Below, piece after piece: positions 6,943 through 14,677 of a stretch of DNA of 17,484 nucleotides. The stretch comes from an uncultured Lachnospiraceae bacterium. Lineage in GTDB: Bacteria; Bacillota_A; Clostridia; Lachnospirales; Lachnospiraceae. The number at the start of each line of letters is the position of its first letter. Positions within the stretch are counted from its first letter, which is position 1. Under the pieces are notes generated by a model. The model saw only the letters and a program-made list of their open reading frames with translations. It ran no database searches and was not told the DNA's origin. The stretch covers positions 1-17,484 of the forward strand of contig CAMWWS010000013.1 in the NCBI GenBank assembly GCA_947178085.1. Direction: 5' to 3'. Made by a program: the position numbers and the translations under genes.

Positions 6943-8508
6943 ATGAACACAAAAATGATTCTCACAGACCTTGACCACACGCTGCTTCGTTCTGATGGAA
7001 GTATATCGGAGTATACAAAGCAGGTTTTGAAAAAATGCCAGAATTTTGGAATTCCTATTGTGATTGCTACTTCCCGAAATTGGATAGGAGCAGAACGGTA
7101 CATAGAAGAAATTCTGCCGGATTATGAGATTACAACAGATGGAACGCTTATTCATCAACGTGGGAAGCAGGTCTATAGCTGTAACATGGACACTGAAATC
7201 GCGAATCAAATCATAAGGGATTTGATGGAACAAAATCCTAATACAGAAATAACTGTGGCAAACGGGCTTCTGGTATTTTGGAACAGCCTTCACATATCGG
7301 AATCAGACAAATTGTATAAAGCAGTTTTTAATGATTACAGCAAGCCTCTGGACTGTCAGGTGAATAAAATTTTAGCAGAACTACCTGACAGTGCGACAGC
7401 AGAAGAAATTGCGAAAAAATATCACTGCCGTCTGCAGAGCTACCGCGGCGAAAACTGGTATGCTTTTCTGCCGGAAAAATCAGGTAAGATACAGGCAATC
7501 CATGAATTAGCAAAATTATTGAACATATCATTAACCGATATTGTATCTTTCGGTGATGATATAAACGATATGGAAATGCTGCAAATCTGCGGAACAGGGG
7601 TTGCGGTTTCCAATGCTGTTAAGGATGTTAAAGCTGTTGCAGATTGTGTTACCCTGTCAAATGATGAAGATGGCGTAGCAGTCTGGATTGAAAAAAATAT
7701 ACTTATGGATTTAACTGCACTAAGATATGATGAAAAAGGGATGAAAAAAGATGAAAAAAAGATAAAAGCGATTATAACAGATTTGGACAGGACCCTGCTC
7801 CGCACAGACAAGACAGTGTCGGATTATACAAATACCGTACTGAAAAAGTGCCATGATATGGGAATCATCCTCATGGCGGCAACTGCCCGTCCAGAAAGAG
7901 CTATTTTAACCTATAATGACCAAATTGACTTTGAAGCTGTAACTACATTGAATGGTGCAAGAATTGTTCTGCCGTATGACACCATTGAAAATGGTATTAA
8001 TCCGTCCAGTGTGGAAGCAATTTTAAAAAAGGTGATTAAAATACCGGGATTAGTCCTGTCACTTGAAACAGGAGCCGGTATTTTTTCAAATGTTCAGATT
8101 CCTTTATGGAATGCAACAGTTTTTGATGGATTTCCCGCCTTGCCCACGGAAAGTATTATATTTAAGATACTGCTTAGCAGCGAAGAAAAAAATATACAGC
8201 AGGAAGTCAAAGAGGCTTTAACTCCGGATACATACATGACGGTGGCAGAGGGCAGATTAATACAGATTATGAGTGCTGAAGCAACCAAGTGGAATGGAAT
8301 CAAGGCTATGTTGGAAGCCGTAGGCGTCAGGCAGGATGAGGCGGTATATTTCGGAGATGATTATGACGATATAGAGCCGATAAAGAATTGCGGCGTGGGT
8401 GTCGCTGTTTCCAATGCCATTGATGAGGTTCTTGAAGCGGCGGATTTTATAACGGAAAGTAATGATGAGGATGGAGTAGCCGGGTATATTGAGAAAAATT
8501 TGTTATAA
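6943..8508 (+). CDS. Tandem (fused) Cof-type HAD phosphatase with two complete catalytic domains
   Basis: This 521-aa protein contains two Cof/YbiV-type HAD hydrolases joined head to tail; members normally have one domain of about 260-290 residues. Such enzymes remove phosphate from sugar phosphates, nucleotides or cofactors in the cytoplasm. Domain 1 (1-258) has D9 and D11 in TDLDHTLL, the motif II Thr/Ser at 43-44 (ATSR), a Lys at 179 or 182, and GDDINDMEM (204-212). Domain 2 (272-521) repeats this with D280 and D282 (TDLDRTLL), T314 (ATARP), K449 and GDDYDDIEP (471-479). Both end in a similar phrase (SNDEDGVAVWIEKNIL and SNDEDGVAGYIEKNLL), so they arose by duplication. The ATG at 6943 has AGGAGG about 12 bases upstream. 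Met267, at the junction, lacks a well-placed ribosome binding site, so one fused product is expected. The substrate is unknown. Confidence 0.88.
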   Translation: MNTKMILTDLDHTLLRSDGSISEYTKQVLKKCQNFGIPIVIATSRNWIGAERYIEEILPDYEITTDGTLIHQRGKQVYSCNMDTEIANQIIRDLMEQNPNTEITVANGLLVFWNSLHISESDKLYKAVFNDYSKPLDCQVNKILAELPDSATAEEIAKKYHCRLQSYRGENWYAFLPEKSGKIQAIHELAKLLNISLTDIVSFGDDINDMEMLQICGTGVAVSNAVKDVKAVADCVTLSNDEDGVAVWIEKNILMDLTALRYDEKGMKKDEKKIKAIITDLDRTLLRTDKTVSDYTNTVLKKCHDMGIILMAATARPERAILTYNDQIDFEAVTTLNGARIVLPYDTIENGINPSSVEAILKKVIKIPGLVLSLETGAGIFSNVQIPLWNATVFDGFPALPTESIIFKILLSSEEKNIQQEVKEALTPDTYMTVAEGRLIQIMSAEATKWNGIKAMLEAVGVRQDEAVYFGDDYDDIEPIKNCGVGVAVSNAIDEVLEAADFITESNDEDGVAGYIEKNLL

Positions 8509-8567
8509 AGTTTCGCTCACAAATGAAGAATCAGAGGAATTTCAGCTCTCTTGCTTTTCTATTCCTG

Positions 8568-8594
8568 TATATGTTATAACATATATGTCATAAT
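8568..8594 (+). promoter_or_regulatory. 18-bp palindrome and extended -10 upstream of the first LytTR regulator
   Basis: TATATGTTATAACATATA (8568-8585) is a perfect palindrome. Three bases later comes CATAAT (8589-8594), preceded by TGn (8586-8588), a fair extended -10 element. The palindrome occupies the space where -35 and spacer should be, so a dimeric regulator bound here would block or aid RNA polymerase. The start codon of the regulator gene is 26 bases downstream. Confidence 0.55.
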
Positions 8595-8620
8595 TTAAAG
8601 ATAAATAAGGCAGGAGACAT

Positions 8621-9322
8621 ATGAATTACAAAATTTCTGTTATTGATGACAATTCCGCTGATACTGAATATGTTGCCGCTCTTGCCGGACGCTGGGCGGA
8701 ATCTGAGGGGCATTCCCTGAGAATCTTTACATTTCCGTCTGCGGAAGCATTTCTCTTTCAATACGAAGAGGAGCAGGACTTTGACATTCTGCTGCTGGAC
8801 ATTGAAATGGAAGAGATGACCGGCGTAGAGCTTGCCAAGAAGGTACGTCAGGGGAACGATGCGGTTCAGATTGTATTCATTACCGGTTATCCCGATTTTA
8901 TCGCAGAAGGGTATGAGGTATCAGCGCTGCACTATCTCATGAAGCCGGTTTCTTATGAAAAACTGCATGAGGTGCTTAATAAGGCTGCCTCTAATCTTGC
9001 GAAAACGGAAAAGCGGCTGTGCGTTACTTATGACCGCAGGACAGATTTTGTGCCGCTTTCACAGATTCTATATGTTGAAGCCCAGAAGCAGTATGTCGTG
9101 ATTCACACTTTTGCAGAAACTTACAGGATGAAGCGGTCTTTCACCGAGACGGTAGAAGAACTGGACGAATTCTTTTTCAAATGCCAGCGCTCGTTCTGTG
9201 TCAACCTGTGCCACATAACACGGATTGGGAGCAGCAGCGTTCTTTTAAAAAACGGAGAGGAAGTTCCTATCAGCCGCGGGATAGCGGAAAAAATCGGAAA
9301 AGAAATGATAAGATTGTTTTAA
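8621..9322 (+). CDS. LytTR-family response regulator (module A)
   Basis: This 233-aa response regulator of the AgrA/LytR type controls transcription after phosphorylation by a histidine kinase. The receiver domain (1 to about 118) has D9 and D10 (IDD), phospho-acceptor D60 (LLLDIEM), T88 (FITGY) and K108 (LMKPVS). The C-terminal LytTR DNA-binding domain spans about 127-233, with ILYVEAQKQYVVIHT, KCQRSFCVNL and EEVPISRG as family marks. All signalling residues are intact. The start has AGGAG four bases upstream. The kinase gene follows after 10 bases, so they form one transcript, and two ABC exporter genes lie beyond a hairpin. The likely targets are this operon and the exporters, which is inferred from context. 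Confidence 0.93.
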   Translation: MNYKISVIDDNSADTEYVAALAGRWAESEGHSLRIFTFPSAEAFLFQYEEEQDFDILLLDIEMEEMTGVELAKKVRQGNDAVQIVFITGYPDFIAEGYEVSALHYLMKPVSYEKLHEVLNKAASNLAKTEKRLCVTYDRRTDFVPLSQILYVEAQKQYVVIHTFAETYRMKRSFTETVEELDEFFFKCQRSFCVNLCHITRIGSSSVLLKNGEEVPISRGIAEKIGKEMIRLF

Positions 9323-9332
9323 TGAGGTACTT

Positions 9333-9989
9333 ATGTTATTACAAAAATGGATTGATAAACGGATTGAGGACTACCAGAGCGACTTGCTTCAGAAATATTG
9401 CGACGAAGTGGAGTCGATGTATAAGAAGATGCGGGGATGGAGGCATGATTATCACAACCACATACAAGCGTTGCAGGCAAGTATGGCGCTGGGCAAGTAT
9501 GAGGAAGTGAACGAATATCTGCGTGAATTGAATGATGATCTGACGCAGGTGGATACCACGATTAAGACCGGCAGGATAATGGTTGACGCAATTCTGAACG
9601 GAAAGCTGAATATTGCGGCGCAGAATAAAATAGCGGTGAATGCCAAGGCGAAAATCCCGGAAGGGACGCCGGTTACGGATGTGGATATGTGCGCCATCAT
9701 AGGGAATCTGCTGGACAACGCCATTGAGGAGAATAAAAGGCTTCCGCAGGAAAATCGGTTCTTACGCATCTATATCGGACAGAAGAATACCCAGCTTTAT
9801 CTTGCATTCACCAATGCCGCCGGAAAGAAGCGCGATAAGCGCAGAAGTCTGTTTTTATCCTCTAAAGGGGGACAACACGGTCTTGGTCTTGTCCGGGTTG
9901 AAAGCCTTGTGAAAAAGTACGGAGGTCTTTTCTCGGCGGACAGCGAGGACGGCGGATTTACAGCAGAACTGTTGATTCCACTGCTATGA
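9333..9989 (+). CDS. Soluble GHKL sensor histidine kinase lacking a membrane sensor domain (module A)
   Basis: This is a 218-aa histidine kinase with an AgrC-type core and nothing else. Residues 1-33 form a short amphipathic, probably coiled-coil start without a hydrophobic span. The phosphorylated histidine is H38 in RGWRHDYHNH. The ATP-binding GHKL domain has the N-box around N125/N129 (IIGNLLDNAIEEN) and the G-box at HGLGLVRVESLVKKYGG (182-198). AgrC/BlpH-type kinases usually have five to seven membrane helices before this core and are about 400 residues or more. Here TGAGG lies five bases before the ATG and the regulator stop is just upstream, so the short form is not an annotation artefact. 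The signal must be cytosolic or passed on by a partner. The cognate regulator is the gene directly upstream. Confidence 0.9.
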   Translation: MLLQKWIDKRIEDYQSDLLQKYCDEVESMYKKMRGWRHDYHNHIQALQASMALGKYEEVNEYLRELNDDLTQVDTTIKTGRIMVDAILNGKLNIAAQNKIAVNAKAKIPEGTPVTDVDMCAIIGNLLDNAIEENKRLPQENRFLRIYIGQKNTQLYLAFTNAAGKKRDKRRSLFLSSKGGQHGLGLVRVESLVKKYGGLFSADSEDGGFTAELLIPLL

Positions 9990-10046
9990 TTTATGTAAAC
10001 TTCAATGTACAAATTTCACAATTAATTCTGCATGGCTGAACTTTAA

Positions 10047-10097
10047 CGCATTTCGTTCACCGAAAATAACATTTGGTTGACGGAATGCGCTTTTTTT
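10047..10097 (+). terminator. Rho-independent terminator or attenuator before the ABC exporter pair
   Basis: A 15-bp stem pairs CGCATTTCGTTCACC (10047-10061) with GGTTGACGGAATGCG (10075-10089); it has two G-U pairs and one mismatch. The loop is 13 bases, and after one base a run of seven T follows (10091-10097). This is a strong intrinsic terminator at the end of the two-component operon. It sits 57 bases before the exporter start and no clear promoter lies between, so regulated read-through is possible. Confidence 0.75.
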
Positions 10098-10153
10098 ATT
10101 TATTGGGTATATTATTCTTTCAGGTGATTACGAAAGGAGACGACTGGATTACT

Positions 10154-11995
10154 ATGAAGAAAAAGGGACAAAAAGAACCCAAGCGTAAGCCGAAGTATGG
10201 GCTGTTTTCATGCGTGGGATATATTTACCGCCTGTTGTGGAACAGTGAGCGCGTACTGGTGTTTACAGGAATTTTTACCGTGCCTATATCTCTGGCACTG
10301 ACAGCGCTTGCGCTCTATACGCCGTCAGCAGTGCTGGCGGTTTTGGAGGCGTCGGACAGATTCACGTCGATTGCACTGGTGATTGTCGGACTGTTGCTTG
10401 CGCAGATGCTGTGTGACCTTGCCAATAATATTCTTTCCACAAAGATTGACAACTCAGAGCATTATATATTGCTGCAGATGATGTATATTTGGAGAAAATA
10501 TGTTTGTGACAGGGACTGGTATCATCAATATGATCCGGAAGTGCAGAAAATGAATGAACGTGCAGACAATGCTACCATGGACAATCATACGGCGGGGGTA
10601 CATTTTCCTATGGATTTCGCTGACATACTCACACAGATTTTAAGCTTCTTGTTGTTTGGAACAGTTGTTTCCATGCTGCATCCGCTCATCATTCTGCTGC
10701 TTGCCATCGGATGCGCGCTGAATGCTGTCATGGGAAAGTGGGAAGGAAGAAAGAACTGGGAGGAGCGGGACGTCCGCAACGATATTGAGAAAAAAATGAA
10801 TTGTATCACATGGGCAATATCTCAGGATTTTAGTTATGCCAAGGACATACGTCTGTATGATATGAAACAATTCCTGCATGACCGGCTTAAATATCTATGT
10901 GATTTGAGCGAGGCAGAGCAAAGAAAGTTGAAACGCCGCAGTATCCTCACAGCTTGTGTTAATTTCATCATTATCCTGATTCGTAACGGAGCGGCGTATG
11001 CGTTCTTAATTGGTGAAGCCGTGAGGGGAAATGTAGACGCATCTTCATTTGTATTATATTTTTCGGCAATCACGTCCCTGTCGGGGGTGATGAACGGTAT
11101 TCTTGGAAAGATAAACCGGGTTTTTGAGGGGGCGATGCAGGTCTCTGACTTTAGAGAGGCAATGGATGTGAAGGATAAGCTCAATAGGGGAGTGGGTATT
11201 CCGGTACCGGAGGGTCCTTTTTCCATAGAATTTAAAAACGTATCCTACCAATATCCCAGGGGTGAGAAAAAGGTGCTTGACAATATATCCTTTCAGATTA
11301 AGGCGGGGGAGAAGATTGCATTGGTGGGACTTAACGGCGCCGGGAAAACTACGCTTACCATGCTGATGTGCGGAATGCTTTTGCCGGATGAGGGAGAAAT
11401 CCTGCTGGATGGGCATACATTATATGAATACAACCGCGACGAAATGTACGGATTGTTTGGCATTGTACCACAGCGGTTCAATCTTCTTCCGATGTCCATT
11501 GCACAGAATATCGCCTCTGCAATGTCTGAGGAGGAGATTGACAGAGAAAAGCTTGCTTCATGTATAGAGCTGGCAGGATTGACGGAGAAGATAGCATCTT
11601 TGCCTAATGGAGCAGATACGCCGTTAGGACGGGATCTCCATGAAGACGGGGTGGAATTGTCAGGAGGTGAGACGCAGAAGCTTCTGTTGGCAAGGCTTCT
11701 TTATAAGAATCCGCCATGTATAATTCTTGATGAGCCTACTGCGGCGCTTGACCCGATTGCCGAGGACAGGATGTATCGCAGCTATAATCAGATTGCCGCG
11801 CAGGCAACGTCCATATTCATTTCCCACCGTCTGGCGTCAACTAATTTCTGTGACCGCATTTTTCTGCTTGACGGCGCCCGATTTGCAGAAGTCGGTACCC
11901 ATGAGGAACTAATGGCGGCGGGAGGAAAGTACAGGGAGCTGTTTGAGGTTCAGAGTAAGTATTATAAGGAGGCGAAAAAGGATGATATGGAATGA
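10154..11995 (+). CDS. ABC exporter half-transporter 1 (permease fused to ATPase)
   Basis: This 613-aa half-transporter combines a membrane domain (about 1-340, roughly six helices, after a Lys-rich cytoplasmic start) and an ABC ATPase domain (about 355-613). The ATPase has Walker A GLNGAGKTT (392-400), Q-loop GIVPQ, signature LSGGE (502-506), Walker B IILDEP with catalytic Glu, D-loop ALDP and switch ISHRL. The ATP site is complete. The frame is open upstream to 10073, but the part before MKKKGQKEPKRK overlaps the terminator stem. The ATG at 10154 was chosen with GGAG 14 bases upstream, which is longer than usual, so the start is less sure. The next gene overlaps this one by 14 bases and encodes a similar protein, so the two probably form a heterodimeric exporter. 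The substrate is unknown; peptide or drug export is common in such pairs. Confidence 0.9.
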   Translation: MKKKGQKEPKRKPKYGLFSCVGYIYRLLWNSERVLVFTGIFTVPISLALTALALYTPSAVLAVLEASDRFTSIALVIVGLLLAQMLCDLANNILSTKIDNSEHYILLQMMYIWRKYVCDRDWYHQYDPEVQKMNERADNATMDNHTAGVHFPMDFADILTQILSFLLFGTVVSMLHPLIILLLAIGCALNAVMGKWEGRKNWEERDVRNDIEKKMNCITWAISQDFSYAKDIRLYDMKQFLHDRLKYLCDLSEAEQRKLKRRSILTACVNFIIILIRNGAAYAFLIGEAVRGNVDASSFVLYFSAITSLSGVMNGILGKINRVFEGAMQVSDFREAMDVKDKLNRGVGIPVPEGPFSIEFKNVSYQYPRGEKKVLDNISFQIKAGEKIALVGLNGAGKTTLTMLMCGMLLPDEGEILLDGHTLYEYNRDEMYGLFGIVPQRFNLLPMSIAQNIASAMSEEEIDREKLASCIELAGLTEKIASLPNGADTPLGRDLHEDGVELSGGETQKLLLARLLYKNPPCIILDEPTAALDPIAEDRMYRSYNQIAAQATSIFISHRLASTNFCDRIFLLDGARFAEVGTHEELMAAGGKYRELFEVQSKYYKEAKKDDME

Positions 11996-13862
11996 AAATA
12001 AGGAGAAGCGCACGCTTCGGGAAGAGTGGCTGTTGATTTGGCGCGGCGTGAAGATATGGAATGAGATAACGCCGCATTTTTGGCTGTATCAGGTGCCTTG
12101 CACAATTGCCGAGACTTTTTCGCCATACTTTGCTCTTTATATGTCAGCGCAGCTGGTGAACGAGCTCGCGGGAGACTGTGATTACAAAAGACTTTTGCAG
12201 TTAGCCGGTATTACGGTATTTGGCGGATTACTGGTTTCACTTGTGATAAAGCTTTTGCAAAGTAAGAGGGAGCTTTGCGAAGATATGAAGTGGAATAAGC
12301 ATGAAGCCTTTCTGGCTGATGTACAGAATGATTTCCAGTATGAGCATCTGGAAGACCCGGATGTAAAACTTAGGCATTCGGAGATTCATGCCGGTACGAA
12401 TGCCACCGGTGCAGGACTTTTCCGGGTTACGTGGTACATTCCTGCTTTGCTTAAGAATATTCTGGGTATTGTTTTCTCTGTTTCTCTGACGGTATCCATG
12501 TTTACCATGACAGCGCATGGAGAATATGCGGGAGTGCTTGGCTTTATCAATTCGCCTGCATCGGCAGTGGTGATTCTGGCGTTGATTATGATAAATGCGA
12601 TTTGCTCCATAAAGATTTCCGCAGTCAGTACATTAGGTCAGCAGAAAGCGCTCGGCAAACTGGCGAAGGCAAATACGCGCCTTTTTGCTTTTTCACGCCT
12701 GTGGGGAGCAGACATGGTCGTGTTCAATTTAAGCAGTATTGTATTGGAAGAAGGCCGTAAAAACTTGCTCCGTCCCGAGTGGGTTGCAGAGCTGGAAAAG
12801 GTTACCATTAAATATAATTTCCAGTCCATTCTGTTGAATGCGGTGATAAACTTATGTGTATTTCTTTTTATTGCGGCCAAGGCATTTATCGGCGTGTTCG
12901 GAATCGGCAGTTTTATTTTGTATCAGGGCACGACGAAACGATTTATTGAGGCTGTCGCAGGCGTTGCTGCAGACATTGGAAGATTAAGACAGAACAATTC
13001 TTATCTGGTATCGCTTTATGAATATCTGGACCTTCCAAATGATATGTACAAGGGTACGCTTGCTGTGGAAAAACGGGATGATATAGACTACGATATTGAA
13101 TTCCGGGACGTCAGTTTTCGTTATCCACGTACGGACGCCTGGGCGCTGCACCATGTCAGCATGAAGTTCAGTATTGGAGACAAGCTGGCAATCGTGGGAG
13201 AGAACGGTTCAGGCAAAACCACATTTATTAAATTGCTCTGCCGTCTGTATGACCCGACGGAAGGGAAGATTCTGTTAAACGGTATCGATATTACAAAATA
13301 TCGGTACGATGAATATATGGCGTTGTTTTCCGTAGTATTTCAGGATTATACGCTCATAGGCTTTCCGCTGGGCGAGAATGTAGCTATAAGCGATACTTAC
13401 GATGAAACAAGAGTACGTGACTGTCTGATTCGTGCAGGTCTGGGTGATAAGTTGGAAAGTCTTGACAATGACCCGGACGTGAAGGAGAAAGACGCCTTGA
13501 AGCGGGGACTCTGGCGGAATTACGACTCGGAGGGAATCGAATTATCCGGCGGAGAAAATCAGAAAGTTGCTCTGGCGCGGGCGCTGTACAAAGATGCTCC
13601 GTTTGTGGTGCTGGACGAACCCACAGCGGCTCTTGACCCTATCGCGGAGGCTGCTGTTTATGAGAATTTCAATGTACTGGTGGAAAATAAGACTTCCGTG
13701 TTTATCAGCCACAGGCTTTCAAGCTGCCGTTTTTGTGACTCAATCGCCGTCTTCGACCATGGACAGCTCATACAGCAGGGTTCCCATGATGTGCTGGTTG
13801 CGGATGCGGGAGGCAAGTACAGTCAGCTCTGGCATGCGCAGGCGCAGTATTATGAGAAATAA
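11982..13862 (+). CDS. ABC exporter half-transporter 2 (permease fused to ATPase)
   Basis: This 626-aa partner of the preceding half-transporter has a membrane domain (about 1-345) and a C-terminal ATPase. The latter has Walker A GENGSGKTT (406-414), Q-loop VVFQD, signature LSGGE (521-525), Walker B VVLDEP with catalytic Glu, D-loop ALDP and switch ISHRL. The sequence after Walker B, PTAALDPIAE, is identical in both halves, which points to an old duplication. Both ATP sites look canonical, unlike many heterodimeric exporters with one degenerate site. A charged insertion (about 495-515) precedes the signature. The ATG at 11982 was chosen because AAGGAGG lies 9 bases upstream. The gene overlaps its partner by 14 bases, so translation is probably coupled. 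Confidence 0.92.
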   Translation: MIWNENKEKRTLREEWLLIWRGVKIWNEITPHFWLYQVPCTIAETFSPYFALYMSAQLVNELAGDCDYKRLLQLAGITVFGGLLVSLVIKLLQSKRELCEDMKWNKHEAFLADVQNDFQYEHLEDPDVKLRHSEIHAGTNATGAGLFRVTWYIPALLKNILGIVFSVSLTVSMFTMTAHGEYAGVLGFINSPASAVVILALIMINAICSIKISAVSTLGQQKALGKLAKANTRLFAFSRLWGADMVVFNLSSIVLEEGRKNLLRPEWVAELEKVTIKYNFQSILLNAVINLCVFLFIAAKAFIGVFGIGSFILYQGTTKRFIEAVAGVAADIGRLRQNNSYLVSLYEYLDLPNDMYKGTLAVEKRDDIDYDIEFRDVSFRYPRTDAWALHHVSMKFSIGDKLAIVGENGSGKTTFIKLLCRLYDPTEGKILLNGIDITKYRYDEYMALFSVVFQDYTLIGFPLGENVAISDTYDETRVRDCLIRAGLGDKLESLDNDPDVKEKDALKRGLWRNYDSEGIELSGGENQKVALARALYKDAPFVVLDEPTAALDPIAEAAVYENFNVLVENKTSVFISHRLSSCRFCDSIAVFDHGQLIQQGSHDVLVADAGGKYSQLWHAQAQYYEK

Positions 13863-13923
13863 TAATGTAGCTGTAGACTTTCTGATATCGGTAGCAGAAA
13901 AAGCACTTTTGTATAAAAAACTC

Positions 13924-13952
13924 TTCACAAACATACATTTTTCCTATATGAT
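13924..13952 (+). promoter_or_regulatory. Promoter of the second LytTR regulator (module B)
   Basis: TTCACA (13924-13929) and TATGAT (13947-13952) are 17 bases apart and 35 bases before the start codon at 13988. This makes module B an independent transcript from the exporter genes just upstream. No terminator hairpin was seen in the 125-base spacer, so read-through is also possible. Confidence 0.55.
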
Positions 13953-13987
13953 GTTGTAAATTAAGATAACATGGGAGGAGAGCCAAT

Positions 13988-14677
13988 ATGCAGATTTTCA
14001 TATGCGATGATGAACCGCAGATGCTGTCAGATATTGCAAAAAAGGTTTCGGAATGTCTGTCGGACAGCAATATTCGGACTTTTCTTTCGGGTACTGAGAT
14101 TCTTCAATGTCTGGAAACAGAAGTATGCGACGTTTTGCTACTGGACATTGACATGCCGGATATAACCGGACTGGAAATTGCGGGGCATCTTGCCGGGCAG
14201 GAGAAACGGCCTCTTCTTCTGTTTGTGACAAGCCATGACGAACTGGTCTACGACAGTTTTCAGTACCATCCCTTCGCATTCCTGCGTAAAAGCTGCTTTG
14301 ACAAGGAAATTAAGGCTGCTTTGACTGACTGCGTGCAGGAACTTGAGCACAGGGAAAAGCATTTTTGTTTTAAAGTGGAAGGAAACAGGATAAGCCTGCT
14401 TCTTTCCGACATTTTATATTTTGAAGCCGAAGGAAACTACCTTATACTTTTTTCCAAAGAGGGTCACTATCGTTTCCGAAGCACGATTACATCTGTGGAA
14501 AATACGTTGTCAGGCTGCGGTTTTATCCGAATACATAAAGGTTTTCTGGTTAATCAGGAAGCCGTCAGGCTTTGGGGTTCAGAGCAGGTACAGCTTTCAG
14601 ACGGCTCCATGCTTCCAATCGGCAAAAGTTATGCTAAAACAGCAAGAGAACAGTTTCTGAGGTATATGAGGACATGA
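13988..14677 (+). CDS. LytTR-family response regulator (module B)
   Basis: This 229-aa response regulator has the same design as the one at 8621 but a clearly different sequence. The receiver domain (1 to about 118) carries D7 and D8 (CDDE), phospho-acceptor D53 (LLDIDMPDITG), the T/S at VTSHD and K98 in FLRKSC. The usual KP is KS here, a small deviation seen in some members. The LytTR DNA-binding domain spans about 125-229 (ILYFEAEGNYLILFS, FIRIHKGFLVN, LPIGKSY). GGGAGGAG ends eight bases before the ATG. The stop overlaps the start of the kinase gene by four bases (ATGA), so regulator and kinase are made together. The transporters downstream are its probable targets, by context. Confidence 0.92.
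   Translation: MQIFICDDEPQMLSDIAKKVSECLSDSNIRTFLSGTEILQCLETEVCDVLLLDIDMPDITGLEIAGHLAGQEKRPLLLFVTSHDELVYDSFQYHPFAFLRKSCFDKEIKAALTDCVQELEHREKHFCFKVEGNRISLLLSDILYFEAEGNYLILFSKEGHYRFRSTITSVENTLSGCGFIRIHKGFLVNQEAVRLWGSEQVQLSDGSMLPIGKSYAKTAREQFLRYMRT

Noticed and set aside
7741..8508. Second HAD domain as a separate gene starting at Met267
   Set aside because: The frame is continuous and the purine-rich stretch before this ATG abuts it with no proper spacing.
8529..8560. Possible terminator hairpin after the HAD gene
   Set aside because: Only a four-base AGAG/CTCT pairing was found, too weak to call.
9181..9510. Overlapping 109-codon frame across the regulator-kinase junction
   Set aside because: It is out of frame with two clear genes, and its composition looks like a frame shadow.
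10073..10153. Longer start for ABC half-transporter 1 giving an extra hydrophobic segment
   Set aside because: The extension is encoded by the terminator loop, stem and T-run, so the hydrophobic residues come from the terminator sequence.
9990..10153. Small signal-peptide gene or riboswitch between kinase and exporter
   Set aside because: Apart from the terminator no open frame with a ribosome binding site, and no known riboswitch pattern, was found.
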